A stretch of 64,000 nt of DNA from Phymatolithon calcareum (taxonomy: Eukaryota > Rhodophyta > Florideophyceae > Hapalidiales), in NCBI GenBank assembly GCA_977006965.1, contig OZ345361.1:3038001-3102000 (forward strand), written 5' to 3'. The translations under genes and the position numbers were made by a program. Of the stretch, positions 1 to 10,199 are shown piece after piece (the first letter of the stretch is position 1; each line of letters opens with the position of its first letter). The notes beneath the pieces are model-generated. The model was given only the letters and a program-made list of their open reading frames with translations. It had not been told where the DNA came from and searched no databases.

Positions 1-760
1 AGCCTTCGCGTCACAGGTCTGTGAGAGCTCGAGGATAACAACGCTGGCGTTCTAGGGACGCTTCGCGAGGAAGAATGAGACGAAAAGAAGGGAAAGAAGG
101 TGGGGACGGACTATGTCGGTGTCGTCGTCAAGCGGCGACCGTGGCTTGGTCGTCAGCTTTGTGACAAACACACAGACGAAAGGAATTGATAGAGAGCGAT
201 TGGTGCGACTTTGCCGTACTGGGTTGCACAGAAATGCCCACTGGACGCGAAAGAATGGGGGAGTGTGGAAAGCTTCGAGCTCTGCGTGGTCGAAGGGATG
301 AACAGGCGAAACTTGGCGTGTGCAATCCGAGCAGTCGAGCCAGAAACCAGAAACTTCCACCTTCCTTTACTGAGAAGGTGTAAACTATATTATGTACTAT
401 CTATCTATCTGCCGGCAGAAGCAAAGAATGAATCAGATTGGGTGTTGGAGGAGTAATTCCTCGTGGTCCGACGACAAGGAAGATTTGCGCACCTAGAACG
501 AAAGAAAGCCCACATGCGTCGTGATTTGGCAATCCGAAGTGGCGGACCGTCGCGAGAGAACCAGCGCCTTCAGCCACCCATAGATCTGCTGTCGTGTTGT
601 CGGCATGTTGTCGCTGGACATAACATGGAGAAACAACACTCACTGGGCGCTGCACTGAGTCTACCACCAACGCAATGTGCAAGTTTACAAGGGACGCCGT
701 ACGTTGCGCATTTGAAAGTTGAGCCAATGACAGCTCACTCGGGTATCTGGCGATTTGTTC
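1..760. repeat. Interspersed repeat R, copy 1 (left end outside window)
   Basis: This stretch is clearly related to 23636-25200. Shared landmarks in the same order are the CTTCGCGTC block at the left, GTCTGTGAGAGCTC, ATGTCGGTGTCG, and the run TTACTGAGAAGGT followed by AAACTA-ATTATGT. The nature of the repeat is unknown. Short frames exist on both strands, and the minus frame at 52-360 has a counterpart in the second copy (shared CNPV-RSRT and KPRS-LD-DTDIVRP segments), so it may be a decayed coding element. The TA at 395-396 is the empty target of the pogo element found in copy 2. Confidence 0.6.
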
Positions 761-954
761 TATCCCGCAGTTTATCTAGATGCAATGAACACTTCCTGCC
801 GTGGTACTGGGAATGAGCATTGCGCGGCATCAGTTTGCGCGGGAAAGGCCGTCCACCAAATCCAGCAGGCTTTGGAAGAATGCCCCGACACCTCTTGGAA
901 AAGACGTACTTAACCATGCGTACATCGGTGCAAATAGCATTTCGGCCGTCGTCA

Positions 955-1080
955 AAGTCCAAATGGAGCGTAAACAGTCGAATCATACTTGATTTCTCCC
1001 TTGTTGCAGAACTTTTCTCGACTTTTTCTTAGCTAATTTTCTTTCTTGACCTCCATATTGTCTACATTATCCACCTGGAC
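955..1080 (-). pseudogene. Relic of a second linker-jacalin unit
   Basis: Reading the minus strand past the lectin stop codon (1033-1035), the same frame continues into a segment whose residues YDSTVYAPF nearly repeat YDSTIYAPF at the start of the jacalin domain of the intact gene. The preceding linker (LLTS...VDNVDNMEVKKEN) also matches the linker LTS...IDKVEHLEPKKED upstream of the domain. The relic meets another stop almost at once and loses similarity near 950. The ancestral gene therefore probably had tandem linker plus jacalin units, and the present gene ends at a truncated second one. Confidence 0.6.
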
Positions 1081-2115
1081 TACCGAAGTCAAGAGTGTAG
1101 CAGGGGATTTCTCGGTCGTGATTTCGCTGCTCTCCATAAATCGAAGGAATGCGAACCCGAGAGCATCTATGTCAAGTCCACAGCGTCCATAAATACCACA
1201 GAGAAACCCAGACCCTACGTCCATAATAAGTTCCTCTTCTTCCTCTTCCGGGTCCCAATGGTACGATTTAGGAAAATACGTTTTCCCTTCGCTTGTCTTG
1301 ATTCTGAATGCACCGCACCTATATCCGTTGCTATTTCCCCATATAGACAGGGACGTAACTCGCTCACCAGGCAAAAAATTGATTTCACCGATATACCTGT
1401 CAGTTTCTTTGCCAAACGTCTCTTCCTGACCATCTGATAATGTCAATGCTATGCCGCGCAAGGTATCTCCGCCGACCCAGGTTTGAATCTTAGACACGAA
1501 AAGGCCTTTTTTCCCATGGACCCACTTGAACAGACTACCCCCACTCCCTCCAACAGTACGGAACGGAGCATAAATAGTCGAATCGTATGTGACTTGTTCG
1601 TTTTTGCTGAGCACTTCTCGATTGTTGCTTAACGAGTCTTCTTTCTTGGGCTCCAAATGTTCGACTTTGTCGATTTTCACTGCGGTAGTCAACTGCGAAG
1701 TCAAGTGCAGCAGCTGGTGAGAAGCATCCTTGACTTGTTCTTGGATGGTAATCATTTGAGAATCCAATGCCTTAGCTCGGAATACCCGAAGGCATTTTGA
1801 AAGCAGCATATTGCCAATAGTTCCTTCGCTCCCCCCAAATGCTATTGACAAGTCCTTCTGCAGGGTTTCATCTGCGTCGCGCAGGCAGTCACGAACATGA
1901 CTAAAAGTGTTGTTGAAAAGGACGCTGACCTCTTGTGGAATAATTTCCTTAAGTCTGTCAACTTCTTCGATGTTAAGAGTCAAACGTGCGAGACTCTCGC
2001 TCAAATCTTCGAATTTTCGGGGCCCATGCCGAAAATTCTCGACTCGAGTGACGATGCTATTAGCGATTGTGCGCGATTCTGCCACCACACTGAACCCAAT
2101 GCCGGCGGCTTCCAT
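1033..2115 (-). CDS. Jacalin-related lectin with an N-terminal helical domain
   Basis: A 360-residue protein. About residues 188-325 show the jacalin fold signature: a GGSGG start, the W-GG-LRGI strand, the central LPGE-VTSL motif, a GYRCGAFRIKT strand, and the closing GF-CGIYGR-G-DIDALGF. This family binds mannose- or galactose-type sugars. The N-terminal 140 residues are helix-rich (AESRTIANSIVTRVENF...) and recall the helical leader of fungal-type STAND or signalling proteins, but that assignment is an inference. A charged linker with KKED joins the two parts. The start is ATG at 2115; a GTG just before it is less likely. There is no signal peptide, so a cytosolic role is likely. The C-terminus lies in the linker of a degraded second unit. 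Confidence 0.8.
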   Translation of the reverse strand: MEAAGIGFSVVAESRTIANSIVTRVENFRHGPRKFEDLSESLARLTLNIEEVDRLKEIIPQEVSVLFNNTFSHVRDCLRDADETLQKDLSIAFGGSEGTIGNMLLSKCLRVFRAKALDSQMITIQEQVKDASHQLLHLTSQLTTAVKIDKVEHLEPKKEDSLSNNREVLSKNEQVTYDSTIYAPFRTVGGSGGSLFKWVHGKKGLFVSKIQTWVGGDTLRGIALTLSDGQEETFGKETDRYIGEINFLPGERVTSLSIWGNSNGYRCGAFRIKTSEGKTYFPKSYHWDPEEEEEELIMDVGSGFLCGIYGRCGLDIDALGFAFLRFMESSEITTEKSPATLLTSVVQVDNVDNMEVKKEN

Positions 2116-2604
2116 CACGGCTTCGCGTTTTTGCGGACGCCACCGGAGCTGGCGGAGGGACCTTCTTGAGAATTCGATTTTTGCGTCCGCACTACCAGTC
2201 TGGAAAAGTCCTCATATCCAGTCCGAAATATTTTCACTCATAACGATTTTTAGTTTTCGGAAGTGGAATTGCTTTTCAACCAAACTTTTCGTGATGTTTC
2301 AAGTTTTTGCTCAAAAGTGTGCAAAAACATCTGAAGCGAAAGTTTGCAAATCAACACTCAGCCACTGAAAACCTATGCCGCGTCCTGGTAACCAGTCCAC
2401 GAAATAATGACTGGTAATGAGGACTTTTTTGACTGGGTCTATGCCGCGAGTTTGATGAATTCTCAACAAGGCCCCTCTGGCGGCAGTGGTCTGGCTCCAT
2501 AATGGGAGATATGGGCCTCAGAACTTGACATGAAGTGAGGTAAACGCTCTGTTGGAGATTCCGTCGTACTCTTGAGTTTCATTGGATAGAGTTACTGTCT
2601 AGTT
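2116..2604. other. Upstream region of the lectin gene, no gene seen
   Basis: No convincing frame occurs here. It should hold the promoter of the minus-strand lectin gene, but I see no clear TATA box or other element. The only visible local repetition is ACCAGTCCACGAAATAATGA with a partial copy nearby. Confidence 0.4.
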
Positions 2605-3282
2605 GTGAATGCTTGTGTTTGTGCGCTGTCGCGAAGCATACACCGATTACACGCCTCACTCCAATCTCTACAGTTGTCCCAGTTTCGCTGCAAGCAGCAG
2701 TGCTATGATCTCCCCGACGAGGCGCTGTTTGCCCACTCCCTGTGTCTCTTTTCTCCTTCTAAACATGTAGTCAAAAAAGGCCCTAAGCACCGTCAGAATG
2801 CAAACGAGTACTCGCAACGTGTACCCTGGAATTCGTTGGCAAATATGGTACTGTCCTGGAATCATGTGTTGACGTGCATAGCAAGAATTCAACAGATTCA
2901 GAAACCCACTCACAATTCAAGCTTCTTTCGACCCGAAAAGAGGCGTTCCCACCTTTCGAAAGAAGACTACTACACGAGTCGCCTTCCTCAGCTATGTAAA
3001 ATCGTCTCGAAGCAGAAAGAAGTGTTCATTTTCAGGGCAGCACGGAAATGTCCGGAGCGCGCAGCAAGCGCCAGTGCCGAAATATCTGGATGGACCCCTG
3101 AAAAGATGGAAACATTGCGAGAGTGCAAAAACCCGGATGGTCTAAATACCTGGTATACTATGTTTCGTTCAAAGCTCGCTAAACCATGGATATCAAAAAA
3201 ACCAAAATCAGGACGCTATAAGAACTTCTGGAAGCAAGAGCTAGACCAACTCGCGAAGAAAAGAGCACAGCTTTACTAAAAG
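2605..3282 (+). pseudogene. LINE family A, upstream half (interrupted copy)
   Basis: The end of this frame (residues about 165-224) reads like the linker before the reverse transcriptase of a non-LTR element: ...TPEKMETL, then FWKQELDQLAKKRAQLY. It stops at TAA 3277-3279, and the LINE B insertion begins three bases later. After removal of that insertion the sequence continues at 4829 with KAKRSGLEAGKEEL, the usual continuation of such a linker. The first part of the frame is not recognisable and the true 5' end of the element is unknown. Confidence 0.5.
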
Positions 3283-4812
3283 TACTTGCAAGAGCGAATG
3301 AGAGTTGTTCTACCACAAGACCTATGCGAGATGATCGAGGCTTTCTTGACAACGTCCTGGGTATCAACGATTGGCGATTCCCAGCAAAAGTGGTTTCTAA
3401 TCGACAGGGGAGTACCTCAGGGATCCCCGCTGAGCCCAAGTTTGTATAATCTATTCATGGACGAATTCGCAGAAAGAATAAGCCAAGTTCCAAGGGATGT
3501 TGCCGACGTGGCAGCAGTTCTTTTCGCGGACGACGTGCTCCTAACGGCAAAATCACCAGTCGGACTACAGAGACTGTTAAATATTTCTTCGCAATGGGCA
3601 AGAGATAGACAAATGAGGTGGAACACGAAAGCCGGGAAGAGCGAAGTTCTTCTCTCCGAAGGCACAAGATCACCCACATTCAAGCTTTCCGGGAAAACGC
3701 TGACAAAAGTCAAAGAAGTCCCATACCTTGGCATATCACTCAGCAGTGAGGGAGTTACCGACAAGAAAATGCTTGAACGCATCCGACAGGCCAAGATAGC
3801 AGTGTATCAGCTGAGATCCCTTGGTGTAACAGCCCGGGGACTCAGCCCCTTAAAAGCAATCAAGATGTACAAGGCCTTGATACAGCCAAGATGGGAATAT
3901 TCCATGCACCTGACGCCATGGACGACAAGAGTTCAAACAGCTATTGCAGACGTGGAGAAGACTTTTTTCGGACAAGTATTTGGTCCAATCGCAAAAAATC
4001 GAACCGCGAGACTTCGTCTTCTCTGTCGCATACATAATGCGGAAGACAGAAGATTAGTTCTAGCGTTACGAATGCTTGAACGAGCCAGAACAAGGAAAAT
4101 GGGCTTGCTCGCAGTCCCAAGAGAGGAAAGAGACGTTGAGGAATTGCAATGGGTGTGTCGTGACATATCATCAATGTTACATCACGACCTATTCGAGACG
4201 GCACTAACCTATCTCAAGCAGCGAGTTTCAGCAAAATCGTTGAGGGACCTGCTCTTTAAAGACGAAGGAGAAGGCTTGGAGGCGAGCAGAAAGAGGAATA
4301 TTCCTTATGATATTCCCGGGTCTACTCCCGCCATCATCAGACTACCGAAAGCACGTCACCGCCAATTGGCGATTAAATGGGCATTCGGACGTTTTCCCCC
4401 ATTGAGTACCACACTTCTGGAAGACAAATTCGGTGAAATCGTACCAACTCTCATGAACAAGCTCGAAGTGTACCTTCAAAGATATCGACTAACAGAAGAG
4501 GAGACTAGTGAGACTGAAAAGGCACTTGACAAAGTACTATTCCTCACAATCGTCTTTTATGACGACATGGAATAGACCAAGACAAAATAGAACGGCGACG
4601 CTGAGATTCCTACGAACAGGACAAGTGGACTCTAAGCTTTTCCCTCCACCTTCTCTGGAGGAGGGTTTTTGCAGCTAGGGCTACGACGATATCAACGAGC
4701 TTTTGCGGGCTTTAACGGAGCTACCAAGGTAGTAGCATCTGAAACGCATCTCCCTTACAGTCTTATGAGTGTTTCTGAGGGCGTTTAATAAATTCAAAAT
4801 TCAAAAAAAAAA
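3283..4812 (+). mobile_element. LINE family B copy, 5'-truncated, inserted in LINE A
   Basis: The 1,530-bp insert ends in an A-rich tail (A11 at 4803-4813) and is flanked by a perfect 16-bp direct repeat, ACAGCTTTACTAAAAG, at 3267-3282 and 4813-4828. This is the mark of target-primed reverse transcription. The 3' untranslated part carries GAGGGCGTTTAATAAATT, which marks family B copies across the window (also near 11.5, 11.7, 18.3, 21.3 and 33.8 kb). The 5' end is missing: the copy starts in the middle of the reverse transcriptase. Confidence 0.92.
3298..4575 (+). CDS. Non-LTR reverse transcriptase, C-terminal two-thirds
   Basis: An uninterrupted frame of about 425 residues from the ATG at 3298. 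It has the RT strand GVPQGSPLSPSLYNLFMDEF and the catalytic LFADDVLL box, followed by thumb and C-terminal sequences with the family motif RHRQLAIKWAFGRFPPLSTT. RT blocks 0-2 and any endonuclease are missing because of 5' truncation, so the product cannot be active. The open frame suggests a recent insertion. The motif block RHRQLAI-AFGRFP recurs in all family B fragments here. Confidence 0.9.
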   Translation: MRVVLPQDLCEMIEAFLTTSWVSTIGDSQQKWFLIDRGVPQGSPLSPSLYNLFMDEFAERISQVPRDVADVAAVLFADDVLLTAKSPVGLQRLLNISSQWARDRQMRWNTKAGKSEVLLSEGTRSPTFKLSGKTLTKVKEVPYLGISLSSEGVTDKKMLERIRQAKIAVYQLRSLGVTARGLSPLKAIKMYKALIQPRWEYSMHLTPWTTRVQTAIADVEKTFFGQVFGPIAKNRTARLRLLCRIHNAEDRRLVLALRMLERARTRKMGLLAVPREERDVEELQWVCRDISSMLHHDLFETALTYLKQRVSAKSLRDLLFKDEGEGLEASRKRNIPYDIPGSTPAIIRLPKARHRQLAIKWAFGRFPPLSTTLLEDKFGEIVPTLMNKLEVYLQRYRLTEEETSETEKALDKVLFLTIVFYDDME

Positions 4813-4828
4813 ACAGCTTTACTAAAAG

Positions 4829-6126
4829 GCAAAGAGATCAGGCCTAGAAGCCGGCAAAGAAGAACTGAAAACCGTTAAAATTCTCATCAAGAAATAGCTC
4901 CGGAAATCGAAAGCTGATTCATGGATACATTTGCCGAAGCTGCCGGAAAAGAAACGGAATCTGTTTCAGAGCACCCAGCGCAGTTGTTTGCGGACGACGT
5001 GCTTCTACATGCCAAGGATTTCAAAGGCATGCAAAAGCTGCTGGATATATCCACGAAGTGGGCGGATGAGAACTCTATAAGATGGAACACAAAACTAGGA
5101 AAATGTGAGGTTCTCAAGTACAAAGGGCTCCCGAAGCACAAATTTAATCTCTCTGGAAAAGAGCTGCACCAAGCTTGGCGCCTTCCATACCTCGGAATCA
5201 GCATGAAAAACAAGAGAGTTACCGATGACACATCTATCTCAAGAGTTCGAAATGCAGTTGGATGCATTCATAAGCTGCGGCAATTGGGTGTTAATGTCAG
5301 TGGCTTCCAACCGACAACCTGAATCAGAATTTTCAAGCCGTTGATTCTCCTTAAATGGGAGTATGTCATTCATTTGACCCCGATTACCAGGCGGCTGATA
5401 GCAGCAATTGAAACAGCAGAAGGGCTCTTCTACAGGTCCGTGTTCGGCAAATATGCAGGACACCGGAGAAAGCGGATCCGTGTGATCTGTCGCCTTGCCA
5501 GTCCTGAAATGCGGAGAGCACACCAGGCGGAATGGTTCGCTCTGAGCCTACTAAAACGGAGAAAGTATCTAGAGTAAGCAGAAGAATACCACGGGAGACA
5601 AGAAGATCTGGCAGAAGCAGTGAATGATATTGAGTATCTCAAACGAGAGGAGCCTCTGCACAAAGCGTTGCAACAATTGAAAAAAGGTATGGTATCCAAG
5701 AAGAGGCGATTAGAAGAGACAGTCCAAGTCTCGAAAGAGGTTGAAGAAGGAAGATCTTTGAAAATATCAGTAGACAAGCCGAACAAGTTGCCAGCAGTGC
5801 TACGGATAAGGGACAGAACGACGGGGTTAAGATCCCTAAGACTGATTTTCAACAGAGCTCCACTGTGGCGAAAATCAATTTTGGGAGTGTACTGCGGACC
5901 CAGCGTTGAGATTGTGCTTATTGCGCTCCAGCGCACACTCGGGTTGACGAATATGGATCAAGAGACCGAATACGAATGCAAAAGACTCACTCGAGCCCTT
6001 ACAGAAAGAGAGATTCGAATTAAGCATATCCTAGAAAACTAGAGAGCGTAAGTCGAATCCAGCGAGAAGCTGCCCTGTTACTCATATCTGAGGTCTTGGG
6101 AGCTTTTAAAAATAAATCAACACATA
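4829..6126 (+). pseudogene. LINE family A reverse transcriptase, 3' half
   Basis: One frame from 4921 to 6042 is broken by TGA 5320-5322 and TAA 5575-5577. It contains MDTFAEAA, the catalytic LFADDVLLHAKD box, PYLGISM and the C-terminal MDQETEYECKRLTRALTERE block shared with the copies near 28.5 and 44 kb. The region between the linker (4829-4915) and MDTFAEAA lacks the RT blocks with GVPQGS, so there is also an internal deletion. The 3' end carries GGGAGCTTTTAAAAATAAAT and CAACACAT, the family A tail. Confidence 0.85.
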
Positions 6127-6441
6127 TCCTCTCAGCCACCGGCGAATCGCATCCGTCGTCTCAATTAACCGTAGACATAGAGATCTCTTTCCTGTTATTA
6201 AACGTTTGAGGGACATCGTTGGATTGGAATCGCTATCAAGAGTGAGGGTCAGTGCGGAACGGCTGAACGAAAACTAAAAGAAACGTGCGAGCAAGTCGTT
6301 TGTCCTCCATCCCCTACACACTGCATCGCATTTCGCCTTGGAGCCGGCAAAACAACATCACCTCTCGGTAAATTTACGCCTGACAAAGCATCAACTGCGT
6401 CAGGTGCACCCGTTCGGTGATTATTCCTCCAAAAATCGTTC
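6127..6441. other. Gap between LINE A and the ankyrin gene
   Basis: No gene or clear repeat is seen. It holds the downstream region of the minus-strand ankyrin gene. Confidence 0.4.
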
Positions 6442-7065
6442 TCATGTTCTTCCGCCCTCCTCCCATTTGCACAAAACCTCCGCAACATCTTGATTTCCAG
6501 CAGCTTGCGCCACCTCCCGAGGGGTACATCCCCGTGCGTCTATGGCGAGAGCATCTGCCCCGAGAAGAAGCAACCTTTGCGCAACTTGCGCACAGCTTGG
6601 ATGTCCACTGAGCGCAGCGTAATGCAGAGCTGTGGAACCGGCGTTGTCGACCGCGGTAACAGTTGCTCGTGCACCGCGATGATTGTGACCATACACGCCA
6701 GGAGTGGCGCCGACACCACGACCGATTTCAAACAAGCAAGCCACAGCATCTGCGGAGGACGCCCTTGCCGCCAGATGCATCGGAGTCGCTCCTCGCTCGT
6801 CCTCAACCTCATGTATCGGGGTCTGGAGGACGCGACCAATGCGACTCAGCGTCGCCACATCTCCTGCAGACGCCGCCACCAGAATCTGTTTGTGAAGCGC
6901 AGTTTCACCCTGTGCTGCATCCAATCTTTCAGACGCACAGGCACGCAAGGACGTAGAACGGATACGCCGTCTGCTCCCTTCCGAACGCCTTTGCAATTCA
7001 CATCGCCTTGGAAGAGAAGGCCTCGAGCAGGCAGGCCACGGCGCCACAAATACTCTCAAAGGCAT
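6442..7065 (-). CDS. Ankyrin-repeat protein with a basic leader
   Basis: A 207-residue protein. Three ankyrin repeats are visible from about residue 60: GATPMHLAARASSADAVACL, then GSTALHYAALSGH, and GCTPREVAQAAGN with DVAEVL. They alternate with loops rich in Ala and Gly. The first 55 residues are rich in Arg, Ser and Ala (MPLRVFVAPW...PRRCELQRR) with few acids, compatible with an organelle transit peptide, though this is only an inference. The start is ATG 7065. High GC at third positions and the absence of breaks contrast with the TEs around it, so I regard it as a host gene. Ankyrin repeats bind partner proteins; the partner cannot be told. Confidence 0.75.
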   Translation of the reverse strand: MPLRVFVAPWPACSRPSLPRRCELQRRSEGSRRRIRSTSLRACASERLDAAQGETALHKQILVAASAGDVATLSRIGRVLQTPIHEVEDERGATPMHLAARASSADAVACLFEIGRGVGATPGVYGHNHRGARATVTAVDNAGSTALHYAALSGHPSCAQVAQRLLLLGADALAIDARGCTPREVAQAAGNQDVAEVLCKWEEGGRT

Positions 7066-7374
7066 TCTGAGAACTCAGTCTGCAGGCCCCGGGCATTCAG
7101 GGTACAATTGAGAACGAAGGCGTGCCGCAAGATTCTTCCACTGATTGGATGATGACGGCTCGGATCTGCTCGGGATCCGGGCCGCCATAATCCAATCAAC
7201 GGAACAGACGGGGGAGACATTCTCATAAAGAGCGCTACATACCGAGCAGTTTTATTGGATAAGACCAGTACTGTAGCTGAAGATATTTGAGATATGGGAA
7301 GGATATCTTACCATATATGATAGAAAAGTGCATCTGGAGAAGGTAAAATGGGGCTTCAAACATGTTTTTTAATT
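7066..7374. other. Upstream region of the ankyrin gene, left flank of the MULE
   Basis: No gene is seen. The sequence turns AT-rich near 7250 and leads into the target site TTTTTTAATT of the Mutator-like element. Confidence 0.4.
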
Positions 7375-9460
7375 GAGGAAGTTCACTAATTGGTAACGAA
7401 AAAGTGGCTATATTCACTAACTGGTAAAATTCCCAATTGATAATCCGACAGGTCGGCGAGCACCCCACGTGGGCATCACACCTCACGTGGGCACCATCGT
7501 ACTTCAAGATGGCGAGCATCGTGGCGCTGACTTCGATAAGCTTCTCGCTGCGGTTATACGTCACAACCGCTCGATAGGCAAGAATCACCGGATCTGGCAG
7601 CGGAATTCGCGGCGCATATACATAATATACAGTCGGGGGCAAGAGTGCTCCTTCCGCGCCAACGCATTACTGCTTGGCGACGGGGCCGGCCTCCGCATCA
7701 CGAGGTTCGTGCCGCACAACAGCACAGGCGGATCGATGCGGCAGCGGAAACTCAAGACGACGGTGATCAGCACCCTCACAGACACAGTGGATCGCTTAAT
7801 GGTCGCCCGAGGCCGCCAAGGGAGAAAATATGCGCAGTTGCGGCAAATATTCAAGAAGGATGTGGGCATTGACACGAAGACCGGTCAGGTGCAAAACATC
7901 ATCCGCGCTAAGGTCGGAGGGGAGGCGCAGCACCTAGCCCACTTCCGTATAATCCGCAGCTACATTAATGCAGTGGCTTTGGCCAACGTCGAGGGTTGCT
8001 ACTTAGTAGATGCCACCCCGCTTGATAAAGACCAACCGCAGTTCCTGCGCCTTTTCTGCTGCCCGTCTGGATGCGGCAAAACCTTTCAATATTTCCAGGG
8101 CATGATGTCGGTAAATGCAGGGTACTTAAGGAGTGTGGTTCAAGCGAAACTCTTCACGATGACCACCTACGACGCCGACAGCTCTGTAATCATTCTGGCC
8201 TTCGGTTTCACCGATAGCGAAGACGGCGATATGTGGATTTGGTTTCTGCGGAACTGCCTCTATTGCTTTCCCGCCGTTACACTGCTCATGTCAGACGGTG
8301 CCAAAGGCGCACAAATTCAGTCTGTTCGGGCATACCTGGACGCCGGAGGTGTGCGACAGAGCCGGTGCGCCTGGCATATTCTCCATAAGAACCTCAAGAC
8401 TGCCAAAATTCGTTACAAGGACGATGATGTGCGCAAGCTATGGAAGGTAGCGCGCTCTCAAACTCAAGAACGGCGTCTCTGCTGCTGTCTGAGCTTTCCG
8501 AATGCAACGAAGCGCTGGTCATTTGGTTCCGTTCTCGCGCGGAGCAGTGCTGTACCTATAATTTTCTCAACATGAGGGTTCGGCGATTGGGGGTGTGTAC
8601 GCCCAACAGAAGCGAGCAAGTCAAAACTTTGCTGCAAATCATGAGGGAAAAGCCTGTCTACAACATCGTTGCCATTTTGATCGATACGATGTCCGGCGAT
8701 CGCTTCCGACGGGGTCTAAAGGCCGTCGAGCTCATCAACAGCGGCCATAATCAGACTCTCTATGCTTTTTCTGCGCACTCGTAGGTGGTTCTGCGCTCCT
8801 TCAAATTGCTTTTTGAGCCTGAGGAAGTGGCCGTTGATGGCATCTTCACTTCCGTTGTGCACAGGAGCGCAAATGGGGCGGGATACCAAGTACGGGTCAC
8901 ACCCAGATACGAGGTGGAGTACCTGTGTCGCTTCTACGAAGAGATGCTGCAGCCGTGCGAACATGCTGTAGCAGCCAGAAAGCTGGCTTCGAATGTGGTG
9001 GGGCTTCCACCGTATCAGGACGTGATGTATTTTCGGTGGCTCGGAGCTACAAGGAGCCTCCAGTCCTAGGAATGCAGCACACACTGGTGTCATTAAGCGA
9101 GTGTCCCTGGCTACAACACGAAGACATCATTACACCAAGGCTCTACGCCAGACCAGGGCGAAAGCGGGCTAAGTCATACGATCCATCCGAATCCAGGGCG
9201 AGAATGCGCCCAACGTGCGACGGGCGCCGTCATTTCAGCAATAGTTGCCCGAACCCTAGTAGCGCGCACCTTTCCCAAGCGAATCGCCAGGGTATCATCG
9301 AAGTCGCAGAGGCGATAGTGATAGATCTCACAATGGACAGAAAAGACGTGGATATTCCCCAGCAGTGCGAGTAGAGTGTCGCACAAGTGGTTACCATTTA
9401 GTGAGCTTACCAATTGGTGAATATAGCTCACTTTATCGTTACCAATTAGTGAATTTCCTC
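7375..9460 (+). mobile_element. Mutator-like element (MULE), complete ends
   Basis: Terminal inverted repeats of about 53 bp bound the element. The left end starts GAGGAAGTTCACTAATTGGT, and the right end is its complement (CCAATTAGTGAATTTCCTC at 9442-9460). Within each repeat the motif TTCACTAA-TGGTAA occurs twice, a likely transposase-binding repeat. The element is flanked by TTTTTTAATT (7365-7374) and TTTTTTCATT (9461-9470), a 9-10 bp duplication with one difference, as expected for MULEs. The length is 2,086 bp. Confidence 0.88.
7469..9374 (+). pseudogene. MULE transposase, frameshifted
   Basis: Frame 1 (7469-8575) carries the MULE core: LVDATPLDKD, then YDADSSVIILAFGFTDSEDG, MSDGAKGAQIQSV and the signature CAWHILHKNLKTA. 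The protein then shifts frame near 8440 (to 8440-8784), reaches a stop at 8782-8784, continues at 8785-9069 with a SWIM-like C-C-H cluster (LQPCEHAVAA), and shifts again to 9060-9374 with the C-terminal RPGRKRAK stretch and a degraded zinc knuckle (CDGRRHFSNSC). At least two shifts and one stop make it inactive. The N-terminal start is unclear because the first frame opens with GTG. Confidence 0.85.
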
Positions 9461-9649
9461 TTTTTTCATTGTTACAAAACTCCCTTATGATAACTTTCAT
9501 GTGTTGAAAAGAAGATTGGTACATTACAGTAGTAACTTCAAATTAATCGCCCCCATATGATACAGTTACTATGATGCCTATGTATCTAATTCAAATCATG
9601 ATCTTCAGCTTCATCGAACACTTCAGATCAGAATAATGGACTTGAGAGT

Positions 9650-9870
9650 CGAGGCCAAGTTCTTGACGCGGTTTATAAATGGAAACATTTTCCCGTTATC
9701 TGCCATCTCGATCGAGTAGAAATTGTGCCCGGAGAGGACCTGGTTCAGCAAAGTGGGACACTGGAAGGTGATCTCCTTGACCATTTACTTGGACGTCTCG
9801 ACATCGCGGACGTTCTCTATGTAGTCGTCGGATAGCGCTAGGCCGATCAGGCTTTAGCCTTGTGATCACC
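9650..9870 (-). pseudogene. Copia-type gag relic
   Basis: The minus strand reads LIGLALSDDYIENVRDVETS, one stop, then VKEITFQ, LLNQVLSGHNFYSIEM and FPFINRVKNLASTL. This order (I-L-LSDD-L, a stop at the usual W/M position, L..L....F.. M, hin..V..L) matches the UBN2/gag domain of Ty1/Copia polyproteins. Only about 70 codons remain, and no LTR or pol is attached. Confidence 0.55.
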
Positions 9871-10199
9871 GCGGGTCCACTCGCGTTACTTCGGTGGGTA
9901 GTCGTAAAGATAGTCATCGAGCTCTTACATTGGGGTTGATGCATCAGCTTCGATATCGTCCTGTTGACATTGGGACTTCTCTTGATGATAGTTCACCGTC
10001 AGTACCCGCCTTTTATTTTCTTCGGTAAGCTGTTGGAAGTTACTCGCCACCGCGCAGCATTTTGCCTCCTCGCGTTCAGGCGTGACACGGCTCCTCGATG
10101 TATTGCATGAGTCACAAATGGCTTCAAATTGGCTCAAAACGAATCCGTGAAGATAATACGAGAGCAATAAGTACACTTGGACCTCGCTCATCCGAAGTG

